From JBOHPP01 sp050731755 (GTDB taxonomy: Bacteria > Methylomirabilota > Methylomirabilia > Rokubacteriales > CSP1-6), in assembly GCA_050731755.1 (NCBI GenBank), contig JBOHPP010000114.1, positions 1-22,811 of the forward strand: a stretch of DNA of 22,811 bases, given 5' to 3'. Within the stretch, counting starts at the first letter, position 1. Every line of letters begins with the position of its first letter. The notes under the pieces are model-generated. The model was not told the DNA's origin, made no database searches, and was given only the letters and a program-made list of their open reading frames with translations. Positions 7,617-15,574 of this stretch are shown here, piece by piece. A program made the translations under genes and the position numbers.

Positions 7617-7742
7617 CCGGCCGACGACCTCCCGCGATAGTCACAGACTCGCACTAGGCAAGTCGTTTCAGCAGCCTCTCCGGTTCGGCCTCCCCCTCCG
7701 GCACTCCCCTTGCAAGCGCTCCCCACCAGGGGGGAACGTTGG

Positions 7743-8027
7743 ATGATTCGTCGCTGGACTGCCGTCAAAACGCTATTGCTCGCCGCGAGCATCCTGGTTC
7801 GCTACGACACGATGGAGGTTGTCGTCTTCGTGGAGCCGGGCACCGAAGCCGTGGCTCCCGCCGAGTTCGTCGAGCGCGCGTGCGACGTGCTGCAGTCGAT
7901 GGATCTCGCGCTGCCGACGCCCTACCGCGTGCAATGGCGGAAGGAATTGCCGAGCGGGGCCGTGCTCTCCGATGACTCAAAGGTGGTCACGGGTATGCTC
8001 ACGGCGGCCAGCTGCGGCCGGACCTAG
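7743..8027 (+). CDS. Short hypothetical protein, possibly exported
   Basis: A 94-residue open frame from ATG 7743, preceded by a G-rich stretch (AGGGGGGAAC) that could act as ribosome-binding site but can also pair with CCCC just before it. The N-terminus MIRRWTAVKTLLLAASILV resembles a short signal or anchor. The rest includes RYDTMEVVVFVEPGTEAV and FVERACDVLQSMDLALPTPY, reading like a genuine folded domain, but no family is recognised. It lies at the border of a decayed region, so it could be a remnant of a longer gene. Confidence 0.45.
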   Translation: MIRRWTAVKTLLLAASILVRYDTMEVVVFVEPGTEAVAPAEFVERACDVLQSMDLALPTPYRVQWRKELPSGAVLSDDSKVVTGMLTAASCGRT

Positions 8028-8459
8028 CCCGCGGTTTGCTCGTTCGGCGGACACATTCTGCGCGCCACGCTGGCAAGGGCAGGTCCAGCTGGCACATACT
8101 TCGAGCCCCCGAACTCGATTGACACGCTCCACCGCCTCCGCGGGGCATGCGAAGCAGGCGCTCTCGATTCGCCCTGGCGAGGCCGGAAGCATGCCGGGTT
8201 GAACAGGCACCTTGGTGACGACGGTCTCACGAAAGCCTCACGGAATGGAGAAGCGAACGCGGGTCATTCCATGTCGGAACACCGCGTTCCGCGACGAAAC
8301 AGATGGCTTCTCTCACCGCCCGCCCCCGGCCGCGCATTAGCTGTCCCCCTCCTCCTACCTTCCGGTCGAGCAGCTCCCGAGCGAGGCGCTCAACGCTAAG
8401 CCGGCGACGCCCTTGCTCGGCGCAGGGGACACGTTTCAGCGCCAAGGCGTTGTTGGGTC
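8028..8459. other. Non-coding stretch at the start of a decayed region
   Basis: No credible gene on either strand: frames are short, with arginine- and proline-rich translations and no motifs. It leads into the transposase-like, TonB-like and ThuA-like fragments further right, so it is probably degraded accessory DNA. Confidence 0.45.
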
Positions 8460-8515
8460 TCGTCAAGATTGACCCCTGACCTGCCGTGCGCTGCAGTAGC
8501 TGTCGACATAGCCCG

Positions 8516-8650
8516 TTAGGCGGGCTGGAGATGGCAAAGTCCAGCTAACTTTTCGGTCGGCGTCCGGCCTTGGAGGGCCAAGGAGAAGCGTTGGTAGTTG
8601 CGCGTCGAAGTCAGCGAATCGGTGCCGACCCCCAGAACTTTTCCTGGTCC
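8516..8650 (-). pseudogene. Possible transposase C-terminal remnant
   Basis: On the minus strand a frame ending at TAA 8516 reads NYQRFSLALQGRTPTEKLAG, resembling the end of rve-type (IS3/IS481-like) integrases, where a tyrosine/arginine-rich helix is followed by L-G-G-R-T-P-x-E-x-L. The catalytic DDE region is not present. About 30 bases past the stop the minus strand reads AGGGGTCAATCTTGAC, of a kind seen near ends of such elements. Evidence is short and from pattern memory; treat as tentative. Confidence 0.27.
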
Positions 8651-8681
8651 ATCCGGTGACTGCGCTCACCTTCGGGAGATC

Positions 8682-8723
8682 TGGACCCTACTTCCTGTCC
8701 GCTTCACGCTGGGGTAGGATCGT
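8682..8723 (+). repeat. Dispersed repeat, copy A (TonB 3' end)
   Basis: 42 bases matching 11073-11114 at 40 of 42 positions, with looser similarity for about 15 more bases. In one frame it encodes LLPVRFTLG and then TAG at 8715, the characteristic end of a TonB C-terminal domain. Only this tail is present; upstream sequence is not TonB-like. Confidence 0.8.
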
Positions 8724-8742
8724 GCCCGCTATACAGGGCGCC

Positions 8743-8902
8743 CGGGCCGACGCGGACTATGTGCTGGCGTGGACCCGCCGATACGGCGAGGGGGCGGGTG
8801 TTCTACACGGGGCTCGGTCACGACGCGCACGTGTGGGCCGATCCCCGGTTCCGGCAGCACCTCGCCGGCGGCATCCGATGGGTCCTCACCGGTCGGCAGT
8901 GA
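8743..8902 (+). pseudogene. Frameshifted ThuA-like C-terminal fragment
   Basis: From 8743 one frame reads RADADYVLAWTRRYGEG; after a run of five G (8790-8794) the reading continues in the next frame as GRVFYTGLGHDAHVW, then ADPRFRQHLAGGIRWVL and TGA at 8900. Together this is the C-terminal end of a ThuA-like (trehalose-utilisation/glutamine amidotransferase-like) domain, with the W-x-R-x-Y-G-x-G-R-V-F-Y and GH...W...HLxGGIxW signatures. The N-terminal three quarters are missing and one extra base breaks the frame, so it is a relic, unless the G run is a sequencing error. Confidence 0.7.
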
Positions 8903-8917
8903 TGCGAGAACCGCGCG

Positions 8918-11194
8918 ATGAAGCACCCTACCGCTGACGCCCAGGCGGGTTGGTGTCGTCGGCTCCTGATCGCCGCACTGGCGACCGGCCTCGCGTCAGT
9001 GCCGTCGACGCTGGAGGCGAGAGTCAAGAGCGTCATCGTGGAGTCGCGCGAAGACGTGCTCGGCGGGCGCATCTTCGGGAATGTCGGCAGCTACGAGAAG
9101 CTCCGCGGAACGGTTGTCTACGAGCTCGACCCGAATCACCCCGCCAATGCCGGCATCGTCGACCTCACCCGGGCGCCTCGCACGGGGACGGGCACCGTGG
9201 AGGCACGCGGCACGTTCTTGGCCCTGCGGCCCCGGGACCCGGGGAAGGCGCGGGGCGTCGCCCTCGTCGAGGTACCAAACCGCGGTGGCACGGCGGCGCT
9301 CGCGTACTTCGCCGGCGGCAGCTTTAGCTCGGATCCCACGACCCCCGCCGACTTCGGGGACGGCCTGCTCCTGCGCCAGGGCCTCACCATCCTCTGGGTC
9401 GGCTGGCAGTTCGACGTGCCGCGCCGCGGCGGTACCCTCCGTCTGGAGGCGCCCGTCGTCACCGAGGGCGGCAGGCCCATCGAGGGTCTCGTCCGCAGCG
9501 ACTTCGTGGTCGAGCAGCGGGCGACCACGGTCACGCTCGGTCACCGCGCCCACATCCCGTACCCGGTCGTCGATCCTGCCCACCCTGACAACGTCCTGAC
9601 CGTGCGCAGCGGACGCCTGGCGCCGCGGCGGATCGTCCCGCGCGAAGCGTGGAGATTCGCCCGCGAAGAAACCGGCCGCTTCGTCGACGACCCCGCGCAC
9701 CTCGCGATGCCGGGCAGCTTCGAGCCGGGAAAGATCTACGAGCTCGTCTACCGCGCGCGGGACCCGGTCGGGGTCGGCCTCGGCCTCGCCGCGGTCCGCG
9801 ACGTCATGGCCCATGCCAAGCACGATCCGACCAGCCCCTTTCCCGTGGCGACCGGCATCGCGGTCGGGATCTCTCAGACCGGACGCTTCCTGCGCCACTT
9901 CCTCTACGAGGGCTTCAACGCCGACGAGGCGGGGCGCCGAGTGTTCGACGGCCTGCTCATCCACACGGCCGGTGCCGGCCGAGGAAGCTTCAACCATCGG
10001 TTCGCCCAGCCATCCCGCGATGCCCACCGGTTCTCCTCGTTCTTCTACCCGACCGACCTCTTTCCCTTCACGAGCCGCACGCAGCTCGATCCCGCGACGG
10101 GCCGGCACGACGGTCTGCTCGCTCGCGTGGCGCCCGAGCACCGCCCGAAAACCATCCTGACGAACACCGGCTACGAGTACTGGGGGCGCGCCGCCTCGCT
10201 GCTCCACACGACGGTCGAGGGAGGCGCGGACATCGCCCCCATGGAGAACGAGCGCATCTATCACCTCGCGGGAGGACAGCATTTCGTCGGCGCCTTCCCT
10301 CCGCCGGAGACCGAGCGCCTGCCCGGCTCGCCGGGCTATCGCGGTAATCCACTCGACTTCCTGCCGGCCCTGCGCGCCCTGCTGGTCGCGCTCGTCCAGT
10401 GGGTGGTCGCCGGCCAAGAGCCGCCTCCCAGCGCCTATCCGCGGATCAGCGAGGGCACCCTCGTCCCCGTGAGCCGCCTGCGCTTCCCGCGCATCCCCGG
10501 CCTCGAGGCTCCGCGCGTGGTCCACGAGGCACACCGGCTCGACTACGGTCCGAACTGGCGGGACGGAATCGTGACTGTCGAACCGCCGCGGGTCGGGCCG
10601 GCGTTCCCCTCCCTGGTGCCGCAAGTCGACGCGTCGGGCAACGAGCTCGGCGGCGTCCGGGCCCTGGAGCTCCAGGTCCCCCTCGCCACCTACGCGCCGT
10701 GGAGCCTAAGGGTCGGTATGGCCGAACCCCGAGATGAGCTCGTCGATTTCGTCGGCACCTGGATCCCCTTCCAGCGCACGGCCGCAGAGCGCCGCGCCGC
10801 CGGAGACCCCCGACCGAGCATCGCCGATCTCTACGCCAGCCGGGCCGCGTACCTCCGGGCGGCCGCGAGCGCCGCCGCCGAGCTCGTGCGCGCGCGCCTC
10901 CTCCTGCCCGAGGACGTCGCGCGCGTGATGAGGCGTGCCGACGCCACCTGGGACGTCATCGAGCGCCGCCCCAGGTGGCGCCGAGGTCCGCACGAGGAGC
11001 CTCGCCGCCGCCGAGGCGATCCGGCGCTGGCGCTTCGAGCCGGCGCGACGCGGCGCCGAACCGGTCGAAACCTGGATCCTACTTCCCGTCCGCTTCACGC
11101 TGGGGTAGGATCGTACCCTCGCTACACCGAGGAGGTGATGGTCTTCCCGCAGTACCGCGCATCGCCGATGGCTCTTCAACCGCTTCACACGTGA
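8918..11194 (+). CDS. Secreted alpha/beta hydrolase domain protein (Abhydrolase_10-like), altered C-terminus
   Basis: A 758-residue open frame. A signal peptide (RRLLIAALATGLASVPSTLEA) ends about residue 35. The body matches the large secreted alpha/beta hydrolases of the Abhydrolase_10 group: GRIFGNVGSYEKLRGTVVYE near the start, VEVPNRGGTAAL, the nucleophile elbow GISQTGRFLRHFLYEGFN with probable Ser319, GYEYWGRAASLLHT, and a late histidine-bearing segment RIYHLAGGQHFVG. The family substrate is unknown; esterase-type chemistry is expected. Family similarity ends near residue 680 (LLPEDVARVMRRADATWDVIE). The remaining ~75 residues are arginine-rich and read in the wrong frame through a TonB-like 3' fragment, so the natural stop has been lost and the tail is probably artificial. 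No strong ribosome-binding site is seen before ATG 8918. Confidence 0.85.
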   Translation: MKHPTADAQAGWCRRLLIAALATGLASVPSTLEARVKSVIVESREDVLGGRIFGNVGSYEKLRGTVVYELDPNHPANAGIVDLTRAPRTGTGTVEARGTFLALRPRDPGKARGVALVEVPNRGGTAALAYFAGGSFSSDPTTPADFGDGLLLRQGLTILWVGWQFDVPRRGGTLRLEAPVVTEGGRPIEGLVRSDFVVEQRATTVTLGHRAHIPYPVVDPAHPDNVLTVRSGRLAPRRIVPREAWRFAREETGRFVDDPAHLAMPGSFEPGKIYELVYRARDPVGVGLGLAAVRDVMAHAKHDPTSPFPVATGIAVGISQTGRFLRHFLYEGFNADEAGRRVFDGLLIHTAGAGRGSFNHRFAQPSRDAHRFSSFFYPTDLFPFTSRTQLDPATGRHDGLLARVAPEHRPKTILTNTGYEYWGRAASLLHTTVEGGADIAPMENERIYHLAGGQHFVGAFPPPETERLPGSPGYRGNPLDFLPALRALLVALVQWVVAGQEPPPSAYPRISEGTLVPVSRLRFPRIPGLEAPRVVHEAHRLDYGPNWRDGIVTVEPPRVGPAFPSLVPQVDASGNELGGVRALELQVPLATYAPWSLRVGMAEPRDELVDFVGTWIPFQRTAAERRAAGDPRPSIADLYASRAAYLRAAASAAAELVRARLLLPEDVARVMRRADATWDVIERRPRWRRGPHEEPRRRRGDPALALRAGATRRRTGRNLDPTSRPLHAGVGSYPRYTEEVMVFPQYRASPMALQPLHT
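10983..11108 (+). pseudogene. TonB C-terminal domain fragment inside the hydrolase frame
   Basis: In the frame ending at TAG 11106 the DNA encodes SLAAAEAIRRWRFEPARRG, then AEPVETWILLPVRFTLG and stop. The A-x-x-A-x-R-x-W-R-F-x-P-A core and the final P-V-x-F-x-L are diagnostic of TonB energy-transducer C-termini. About 40 residues remain; the proline-rich linker and membrane anchor are gone. It overlaps the hydrolase gene tail in another frame, so a recombination joined the two. Confidence 0.75.
11073..11114 (+). repeat. Dispersed repeat, copy B (TonB 3' end)
   Basis: Second copy of the 42-base repeat at 8682-8723 (40 of 42 identical), in direct orientation about 2.4 kb away, flanking the hydrolase gene. 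This copy retains more of the TonB domain upstream. Confidence 0.8.
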
Positions 11195-11204
11195 GGGATT
11201 GCCT

Positions 11205-12938
11205 ATGAACATGCGCCGCACCGTCCTGCTGCTCATCCTGCTCGTGTCCGTGTTCGCGCTGGCCGCGTTGTCGGTCGCCGCCAACCAGTGGTCCGACGTG
11301 ACGGACGCCCGACTGACCGACCCCGACAAGGAGCCGCAGAACTGGCTCACGTACTACCGAAGCTATGGCGGCTGGCGGTTCAGCCCGCTCGCCCAGATCA
11401 CGCCGCAGAACGTCAAGCGCCTCTCGCCCAAGTGGATGCTGTCGATGGGCGAAGCGGGGAACCAGCAGGCGACGCCGCTCGTCAACAACGGCGTCATGAT
11501 CGTGACCTCGCCGGCCGGGACCCAGCTGAATCGGGTGTACGCCGTGGACGCCGTCGCCGGGCGCGTGCTCTGGAAACACGAGACGAAGATGCCGGAAGAC
11601 CTGACCGGCCTGGTCACGATTCTCTCTATGAATCGGGGCGCCGCGCTCTACCGCGACCGCGTGTTCTTCGGCACGATGGACGCGCGGCTGGTGGCCCTCA
11701 ATGCCAAGACGGGATCGATCGTCTGGCAAACGCAGGTGGCCGACTACAAAGACGGCTACTTCTTCACGATGGCGCCGCTGGCCGCCGCCGGCAAGATCAT
11801 CGTCGGCAGCAGCGGGCCGGGCGAGATGGGACCGCGCGGGTTCATCGCCGCCTTCGACCCCGACAGCGGCCGGGAATTATGGCGCACCCACACGATTCCC
11901 GCCCCCGGAGAGCCCGGCAACGACACCTGGCCGGGGGAGACGTGGAAGTACGGCGGCGGCGCCGTCTGGCTCACCGGGACGTACGATCCTCAGCTGAAGC
12001 TCGTCTACTTCGGGGTGGGCAACCCGGCGCCCTGGGACTCCAACCTCCGCAAGGGCGACAACCTCTACACGGACTCGGTGCTGGCTCTCGACGTCAACAC
12101 CGGGCAGATCAAGTGGTTCCGGCAGTACCATGCGAACGACCACTGGGATCTCGACACGCCGCACGAGCACCTGCTGCTGACCATCACCCGCGGCGGCCAG
12201 CAGGTTCCGGTGACGTTCCAACCGAACAAGACGGGCTTTTACTTCGCGCTGGACCGGGCCGACGGCAAGTTCATCGCCGCCAAGAAGTTCGTTAAGAACA
12301 TCAACATCTGGTCGGACGTGAACCCGGAAACTGGCAAGCTCATCGAGAACCCCGGCATGCGGCCGGCCGCCGGCGCGCCGGCGCAGAACATCTGCCCCTC
12401 GATCTTCGGCGCCCGCAACTGGGCCCATGCCTCGTACAACCCGCAGACCAAGCTGGTGTACCTGCCCGGGATGGAGATGTGCAACAAGTACAACGTCGCC
12501 AAGGAGATCCAGTACAAGCGGGGCGCGCTCTACATCGGCGCTGACTTCGTCGCGTATTCGCCGGAGGAGCAGGCCGGGGTCGTTCGCGCCATCGATCCGC
12601 AGAACCAGAGGACCGTGTGGGAGTGGTGGACGCGCGCGCCGCTGCAGGCGGGTGGCACCGTGGCGACGGCCGGCGGCCTCGTCTTCGTGGGCACGCAGGA
12701 CGGCAAGCTCGTGGCGTTGGACGCGCGGACCGGCAAGCAGACCTGGGAGTTCTCGCTCGGCGCCCCGGTCACCGGGCCGCCGATCACCTACGCCGTCGGC
12801 GGCAAGCAGTACGTGGCAGTCGTCACCGGCGGCGGGCGCGTCACCGGCGATCTGCTGGTGGGCGACGACCCGAAGCTGCAGTACCTCAAGAACATCCCGC
12901 TCGGCGGGACCCTCACGGTGTTCGGGCTGTTCGAGTGA
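11205..12938 (+). CDS. PQQ-dependent dehydrogenase 2, lanthanide-type signature
   Basis: A 577-residue periplasmic quinoprotein related to, but clearly different from, the one at 5351. A signal peptide (RRTVLLLILLVSVFALAALSVA) is followed by NWLTYYRSYGGWRFSPLAQI and propeller blade motifs (ALNAKTGSIVWQ, ALDARTGKQTWE). Metal-site residues: Glu207 (PGEMGPRG), Asn273 (GVGNPAPWDSN), catalytic Asp315 and the extra Asp317 (NDHWDLDTPHE), the Asp-x-Asp pattern of lanthanide-dependent enzymes. The adjacent cysteine pair is missing here too (TGLVTILSMNRGAAL). GAGGG lies 7 bases before ATG 11205. Its stop overlaps the start of the solute-binding/cytochrome fusion gene (TGATG), the same order as xoxF with its xoxJ and xoxG partners, so an alcohol dehydrogenase with a dedicated electron acceptor is likely. 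Substrate not assignable. Confidence 0.92.
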   Translation: MNMRRTVLLLILLVSVFALAALSVAANQWSDVTDARLTDPDKEPQNWLTYYRSYGGWRFSPLAQITPQNVKRLSPKWMLSMGEAGNQQATPLVNNGVMIVTSPAGTQLNRVYAVDAVAGRVLWKHETKMPEDLTGLVTILSMNRGAALYRDRVFFGTMDARLVALNAKTGSIVWQTQVADYKDGYFFTMAPLAAAGKIIVGSSGPGEMGPRGFIAAFDPDSGRELWRTHTIPAPGEPGNDTWPGETWKYGGGAVWLTGTYDPQLKLVYFGVGNPAPWDSNLRKGDNLYTDSVLALDVNTGQIKWFRQYHANDHWDLDTPHEHLLLTITRGGQQVPVTFQPNKTGFYFALDRADGKFIAAKKFVKNINIWSDVNPETGKLIENPGMRPAAGAPAQNICPSIFGARNWAHASYNPQTKLVYLPGMEMCNKYNVAKEIQYKRGALYIGADFVAYSPEEQAGVVRAIDPQNQRTVWEWWTRAPLQAGGTVATAGGLVFVGTQDGKLVALDARTGKQTWEFSLGAPVTGPPITYAVGGKQYVAVVTGGGRVTGDLLVGDDPKLQYLKNIPLGGTLTVFGLFE

Positions 12939-14005
12939 TGCATCGCCCCGGCCTCGTCCTCGCCGTCCTGGGCGCGCTGCTGGCCCAGGCGGCGGGGATC
13001 GAGGCCGCGGAGCACGAGGGGCTCGGCGCGATCCGGCAGCGCGGCTATGTGCGGGTGTGCGCCGACCCCTCGAACCTTCCTTACTCCAGTGAAGACCCCG
13101 CGGCGCCGGGCTTCGAGGTCGAGCTGGCGCGCCTCATCGCCGAGGGGCTCGGCGTGCCGGCCCGCTTCGTGTGGAACTCGACCTATGTCCGGGCCCTGAG
13201 GCCCCTGCGGGAGAACGCGTGCGACCTCTTTCTGGGCCTGCCCACGGATACCCGCTTCCGGGAGGGCAACCCCTGGATCGCGGTGAGCCGGCCCTACTAC
13301 GTTATGACGCACGCGCTCGTCACGCGGTCGGCCAGCGATGTGCGGGCCCTCGGCGATCTCGACGGCAAGCGGGTGGCCGTCGAGCGCGCCGGTGTCGCCG
13401 ATTTCTACATCGGGTACCGGCCGGTGCACCGCGGCATCTACCAGCGGCAGGACGAGGCGGTCAGGGCGGTGGCCGCCGGGGAAGCCGCCGCCGCCCTGGT
13501 CTGGCTCCCGGTCGCCTCCTGGCTGGCTCGCGGCCGTTCCGACCTGCTGGTGATCCCCGTCAGCGATCCTGCGCTGCAGTTCCCGATCGGCGCCGGCGTG
13601 CGGCGGCGTGAGCGCGATCTCGCCGCGGCCGTGGACGACGCCGTCGCGCGGCTGGAGGCGAGCGGCCGCACCCGCGAGATCCTGCTGCGCTACGGCGCCA
13701 TTCCCTCGCCGCGCACCCGGCGCCACGCCGGTCCGCTCGTCCTGGCCCAGGCGGCCAACACCGTCGAGACCGGGCGGTCGCTCTTTTCCACCGCCTGCTC
13801 GCGTTGCCACGGCGCCGACGGCGTCGGCGGTGGGCTCGGTGGCGTCGTGCCGTCCATCAAGAACTACGACGCGGGTGAGCAGAAATTCGTGCGCGTCGTC
13901 CGCGAGGGCAAGCGCGGCACTCCGATGGCCCCCTTCAAGGGCATCCTGACCGACGACGAGATCCGAAGCATCTACCACTACCTCACCTCGCGCCCGCGGT
14001 CGTAG
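12938..14005 (+). CDS. Fusion of XoxJ/MoxJ-like solute-binding domain and cytochrome c
   Basis: A 355-residue exported protein. A signal peptide (about 1-24) is followed by a family-3 solute-binding domain: LGAIRQRGYVRVCADPSNLP, PGFEVELARLIAEGLGV, FLGLPTDTRF and LDGKRVAVERAGVADFYIG, to about residue 262, like the quinoprotein-associated proteins MoxJ/XoxJ. After a linker (AQAANTVETG) comes a class I c-type cytochrome: heme site CSRCH (Cys287, Cys290, His291) and axial Met330 (GTPMAPFKG), ending DDEIRSIYHYLTS. In methylotrophs these are two genes, xoxJ and xoxG, next to xoxF; here they are one polypeptide, with a start overlapping the stop of PQQ dehydrogenase 2 (TGATG). The cytochrome part probably takes electrons from the dehydrogenase; the binding part may help its activation. 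A sequencing error joining two genes is unlikely, as the linker has no internal signal peptide. Confidence 0.9.
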   Translation: MHRPGLVLAVLGALLAQAAGIEAAEHEGLGAIRQRGYVRVCADPSNLPYSSEDPAAPGFEVELARLIAEGLGVPARFVWNSTYVRALRPLRENACDLFLGLPTDTRFREGNPWIAVSRPYYVMTHALVTRSASDVRALGDLDGKRVAVERAGVADFYIGYRPVHRGIYQRQDEAVRAVAAGEAAAALVWLPVASWLARGRSDLLVIPVSDPALQFPIGAGVRRRERDLAAAVDDAVARLEASGRTREILLRYGAIPSPRTRRHAGPLVLAQAANTVETGRSLFSTACSRCHGADGVGGGLGGVVPSIKNYDAGEQKFVRVVREGKRGTPMAPFKGILTDDEIRSIYHYLTSRPRS

Positions 14006-14014
14006 CCCCGCTTC

Positions 14015-15574
14015 TCAGGACACGCGCCGGTCGCGACCCGCCCAGTGCGGCTCGCGCAGAAGCCGCTTGAGGATCTTGCCCGACCCGGTGCGCGGGATCT
14101 CCTCGACGAACTCCACCGAGCGCGGGACTTTGTAGCCGGCCAGGTGCTCACGCGCGAAGTCCGCGACCGTGTCGGCGCTGAGGGCGGCATCGCGGCGGAC
14201 CACGACGGCATGGACGGCTTCGCCCCAGTGATCGTCGGGGACCCCGAACACCGCCACGTCGAGGATCCCGGGATGCCGCTCCAGGGCCGCCTCGACCTCG
14301 GCCGGATAGACGTTGACGCCGCCCGAGATGATCATGTCGCTCTTCCGATCGCAGATGAAATAGTAGTCCTCGTCGTCGCGGTAGGCGATGTCGCCCACGG
14401 TGAAGAAGTCGCCGCGACGCGCCGCTTCGTACGTCTCGCGGTCCTTGTAGTACCCCTCGAACACGCTGGGGCTCCTGATGTGGAGCGCGCCCGGCACGTA
14501 CGGCGCGGTGACCTCGCGGCCCTCGTCGTCGAAGAGCTTGATGGTGACGCCGGGCGCGGCCCGCCCACACGAGCCCGGCTTGCGTCGCTGATCGGTGGGG
14601 GCCAGGACCGTATTCACGCCGAGCTCCGTCGACCCGTAGACCTCCCACAGCGAGTCTTCGGGGAAGTCGGCGAGGTAAGCCTCCTTCAGCGCGAAGGACC
14701 AGGGCGCGGCGTTGGCGATCAGGCGCCGCATGCTCGAACGGTCGTATCGGGCCTTGACGGGGCCGGGCAGGTTGCAGACCAGACGGATCGGCGTCGGCGC
14801 TGAGAACGTCGTGGTGACCCGGTAGGCCTCGACCAGGCGGAGCCAGTCCTCGGGATCGAACCGGCGCTGCACGACGACGGTGTTGCCGAGAAGATGGGCG
14901 ATTCTAAGAAACCCGCCGGGGCCCGAGTGATAGAGCGGTCCGGTGGTGAGGTAGACGTCGTCCGGGCGATAGCCGATCGCGGCGACCAGCTGCTGGATCT
15001 GCTCCGGGTTGCCGAGGCCTGTCCGGTACGCCCCCTTGGGACGCCCCGTGGTGCCTGACGTATAGATCATCGTGGCCGCCTGCTCGCCGGCGGCCATGGC
15101 CGGTTCGGCATCGCTGGCGGCGGCCAGGGCCGTCTCGGCGTCGAGCATGTCGGCGGCGGGTGGGCCCTCGAAGGTCAGGACGTGTCGGACCCGCGGCGCC
15201 GCCGATCGGATCCCCACGAAGAGTTCCATGGATTCGGCGTCCGTGTACACGAGGGCGGCGTCGCAGTCCTCGACGATGTATGCCGCTTCGGCAGGCGTGA
15301 GCCGGTAGTTGAGCGGGACCGCGGTCGCGCCGATCTTGCGCGCGGCGTGGACCATACGGACGACGCCGGGAGAGTTGCGGGCGCACCAGACGACCTTGTC
15401 GCCGGGCTGCACGCCGAGGGCGAGCAGCAGGTTGGCCAGGCGGTTGGCCTGGCGGTTCAGCGCGGCGTAGGTCCAGATCGTCCGGCGTCCGTCGGGCCGG
15501 TCCTCGATCACCGCCGGCTTGTCAGGCTGAGCCTGCGCGTAGGCGACCAGCGGGTCGGGCGGCGAGGCGCTCAT
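14015..15574 (-). CDS. AMP-dependent synthetase/ligase (acyl-CoA synthetase family)
   Basis: A 519-residue cytoplasmic ANL-superfamily ligase that activates a carboxylic acid with ATP and usually joins it to coenzyme A. Core motifs in order: phosphate loop YTSGTTGRPKG (about 170-180), YGSTELG, GDIAYRDDEDYYFICDRKSD (hinge and A8), GGVNVYPAEVE, and the catalytic lysine Lys500 in RTGSGKILKR. Size and motif set are complete, so it should be active. ATG 15574 overlaps the stop of the preceding molybdenum-subunit gene (ATGA), making it the last gene of the seven-gene minus-strand operon. In context it may activate a carboxylate from the compound degraded by the upstream enzymes; the actual acid is not evident from sequence. 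Its stop lies nine bases from that of the convergent fusion gene. Confidence 0.92.
   Translation of the reverse strand: MSASPPDPLVAYAQAQPDKPAVIEDRPDGRRTIWTYAALNRQANRLANLLLALGVQPGDKVVWCARNSPGVVRMVHAARKIGATAVPLNYRLTPAEAAYIVEDCDAALVYTDAESMELFVGIRSAAPRVRHVLTFEGPPAADMLDAETALAAASDAEPAMAAGEQAATMIYTSGTTGRPKGAYRTGLGNPEQIQQLVAAIGYRPDDVYLTTGPLYHSGPGGFLRIAHLLGNTVVVQRRFDPEDWLRLVEAYRVTTTFSAPTPIRLVCNLPGPVKARYDRSSMRRLIANAAPWSFALKEAYLADFPEDSLWEVYGSTELGVNTVLAPTDQRRKPGSCGRAAPGVTIKLFDDEGREVTAPYVPGALHIRSPSVFEGYYKDRETYEAARRGDFFTVGDIAYRDDEDYYFICDRKSDMIISGGVNVYPAEVEAALERHPGILDVAVFGVPDDHWGEAVHAVVVRRDAALSADTVADFAREHLAGYKVPRSVEFVEEIPRTGSGKILKRLLREPHWAGRDRRVS

Noticed and set aside
4470..8741. 13-base match CTATACAGGGCGC at 4470 and 8729
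   Set aside because: In one place it is the loop of a hairpin; a match this short is expected by chance in a window of this size, so no repeat is claimed.
5351..12938. Naming either PQQ dehydrogenase xoxF
   Set aside because: The Asp-x-Asp signature fits, but both lack the Cys-Cys pair and are shorter than XoxF, so a specific symbol or methanol as substrate is not supported.
12788..13978. 396-codon minus-strand open frame opposite the fusion gene
   Set aside because: Antisense shadow of a gene with signal peptide, binding-protein motifs and heme site; no recognisable protein.
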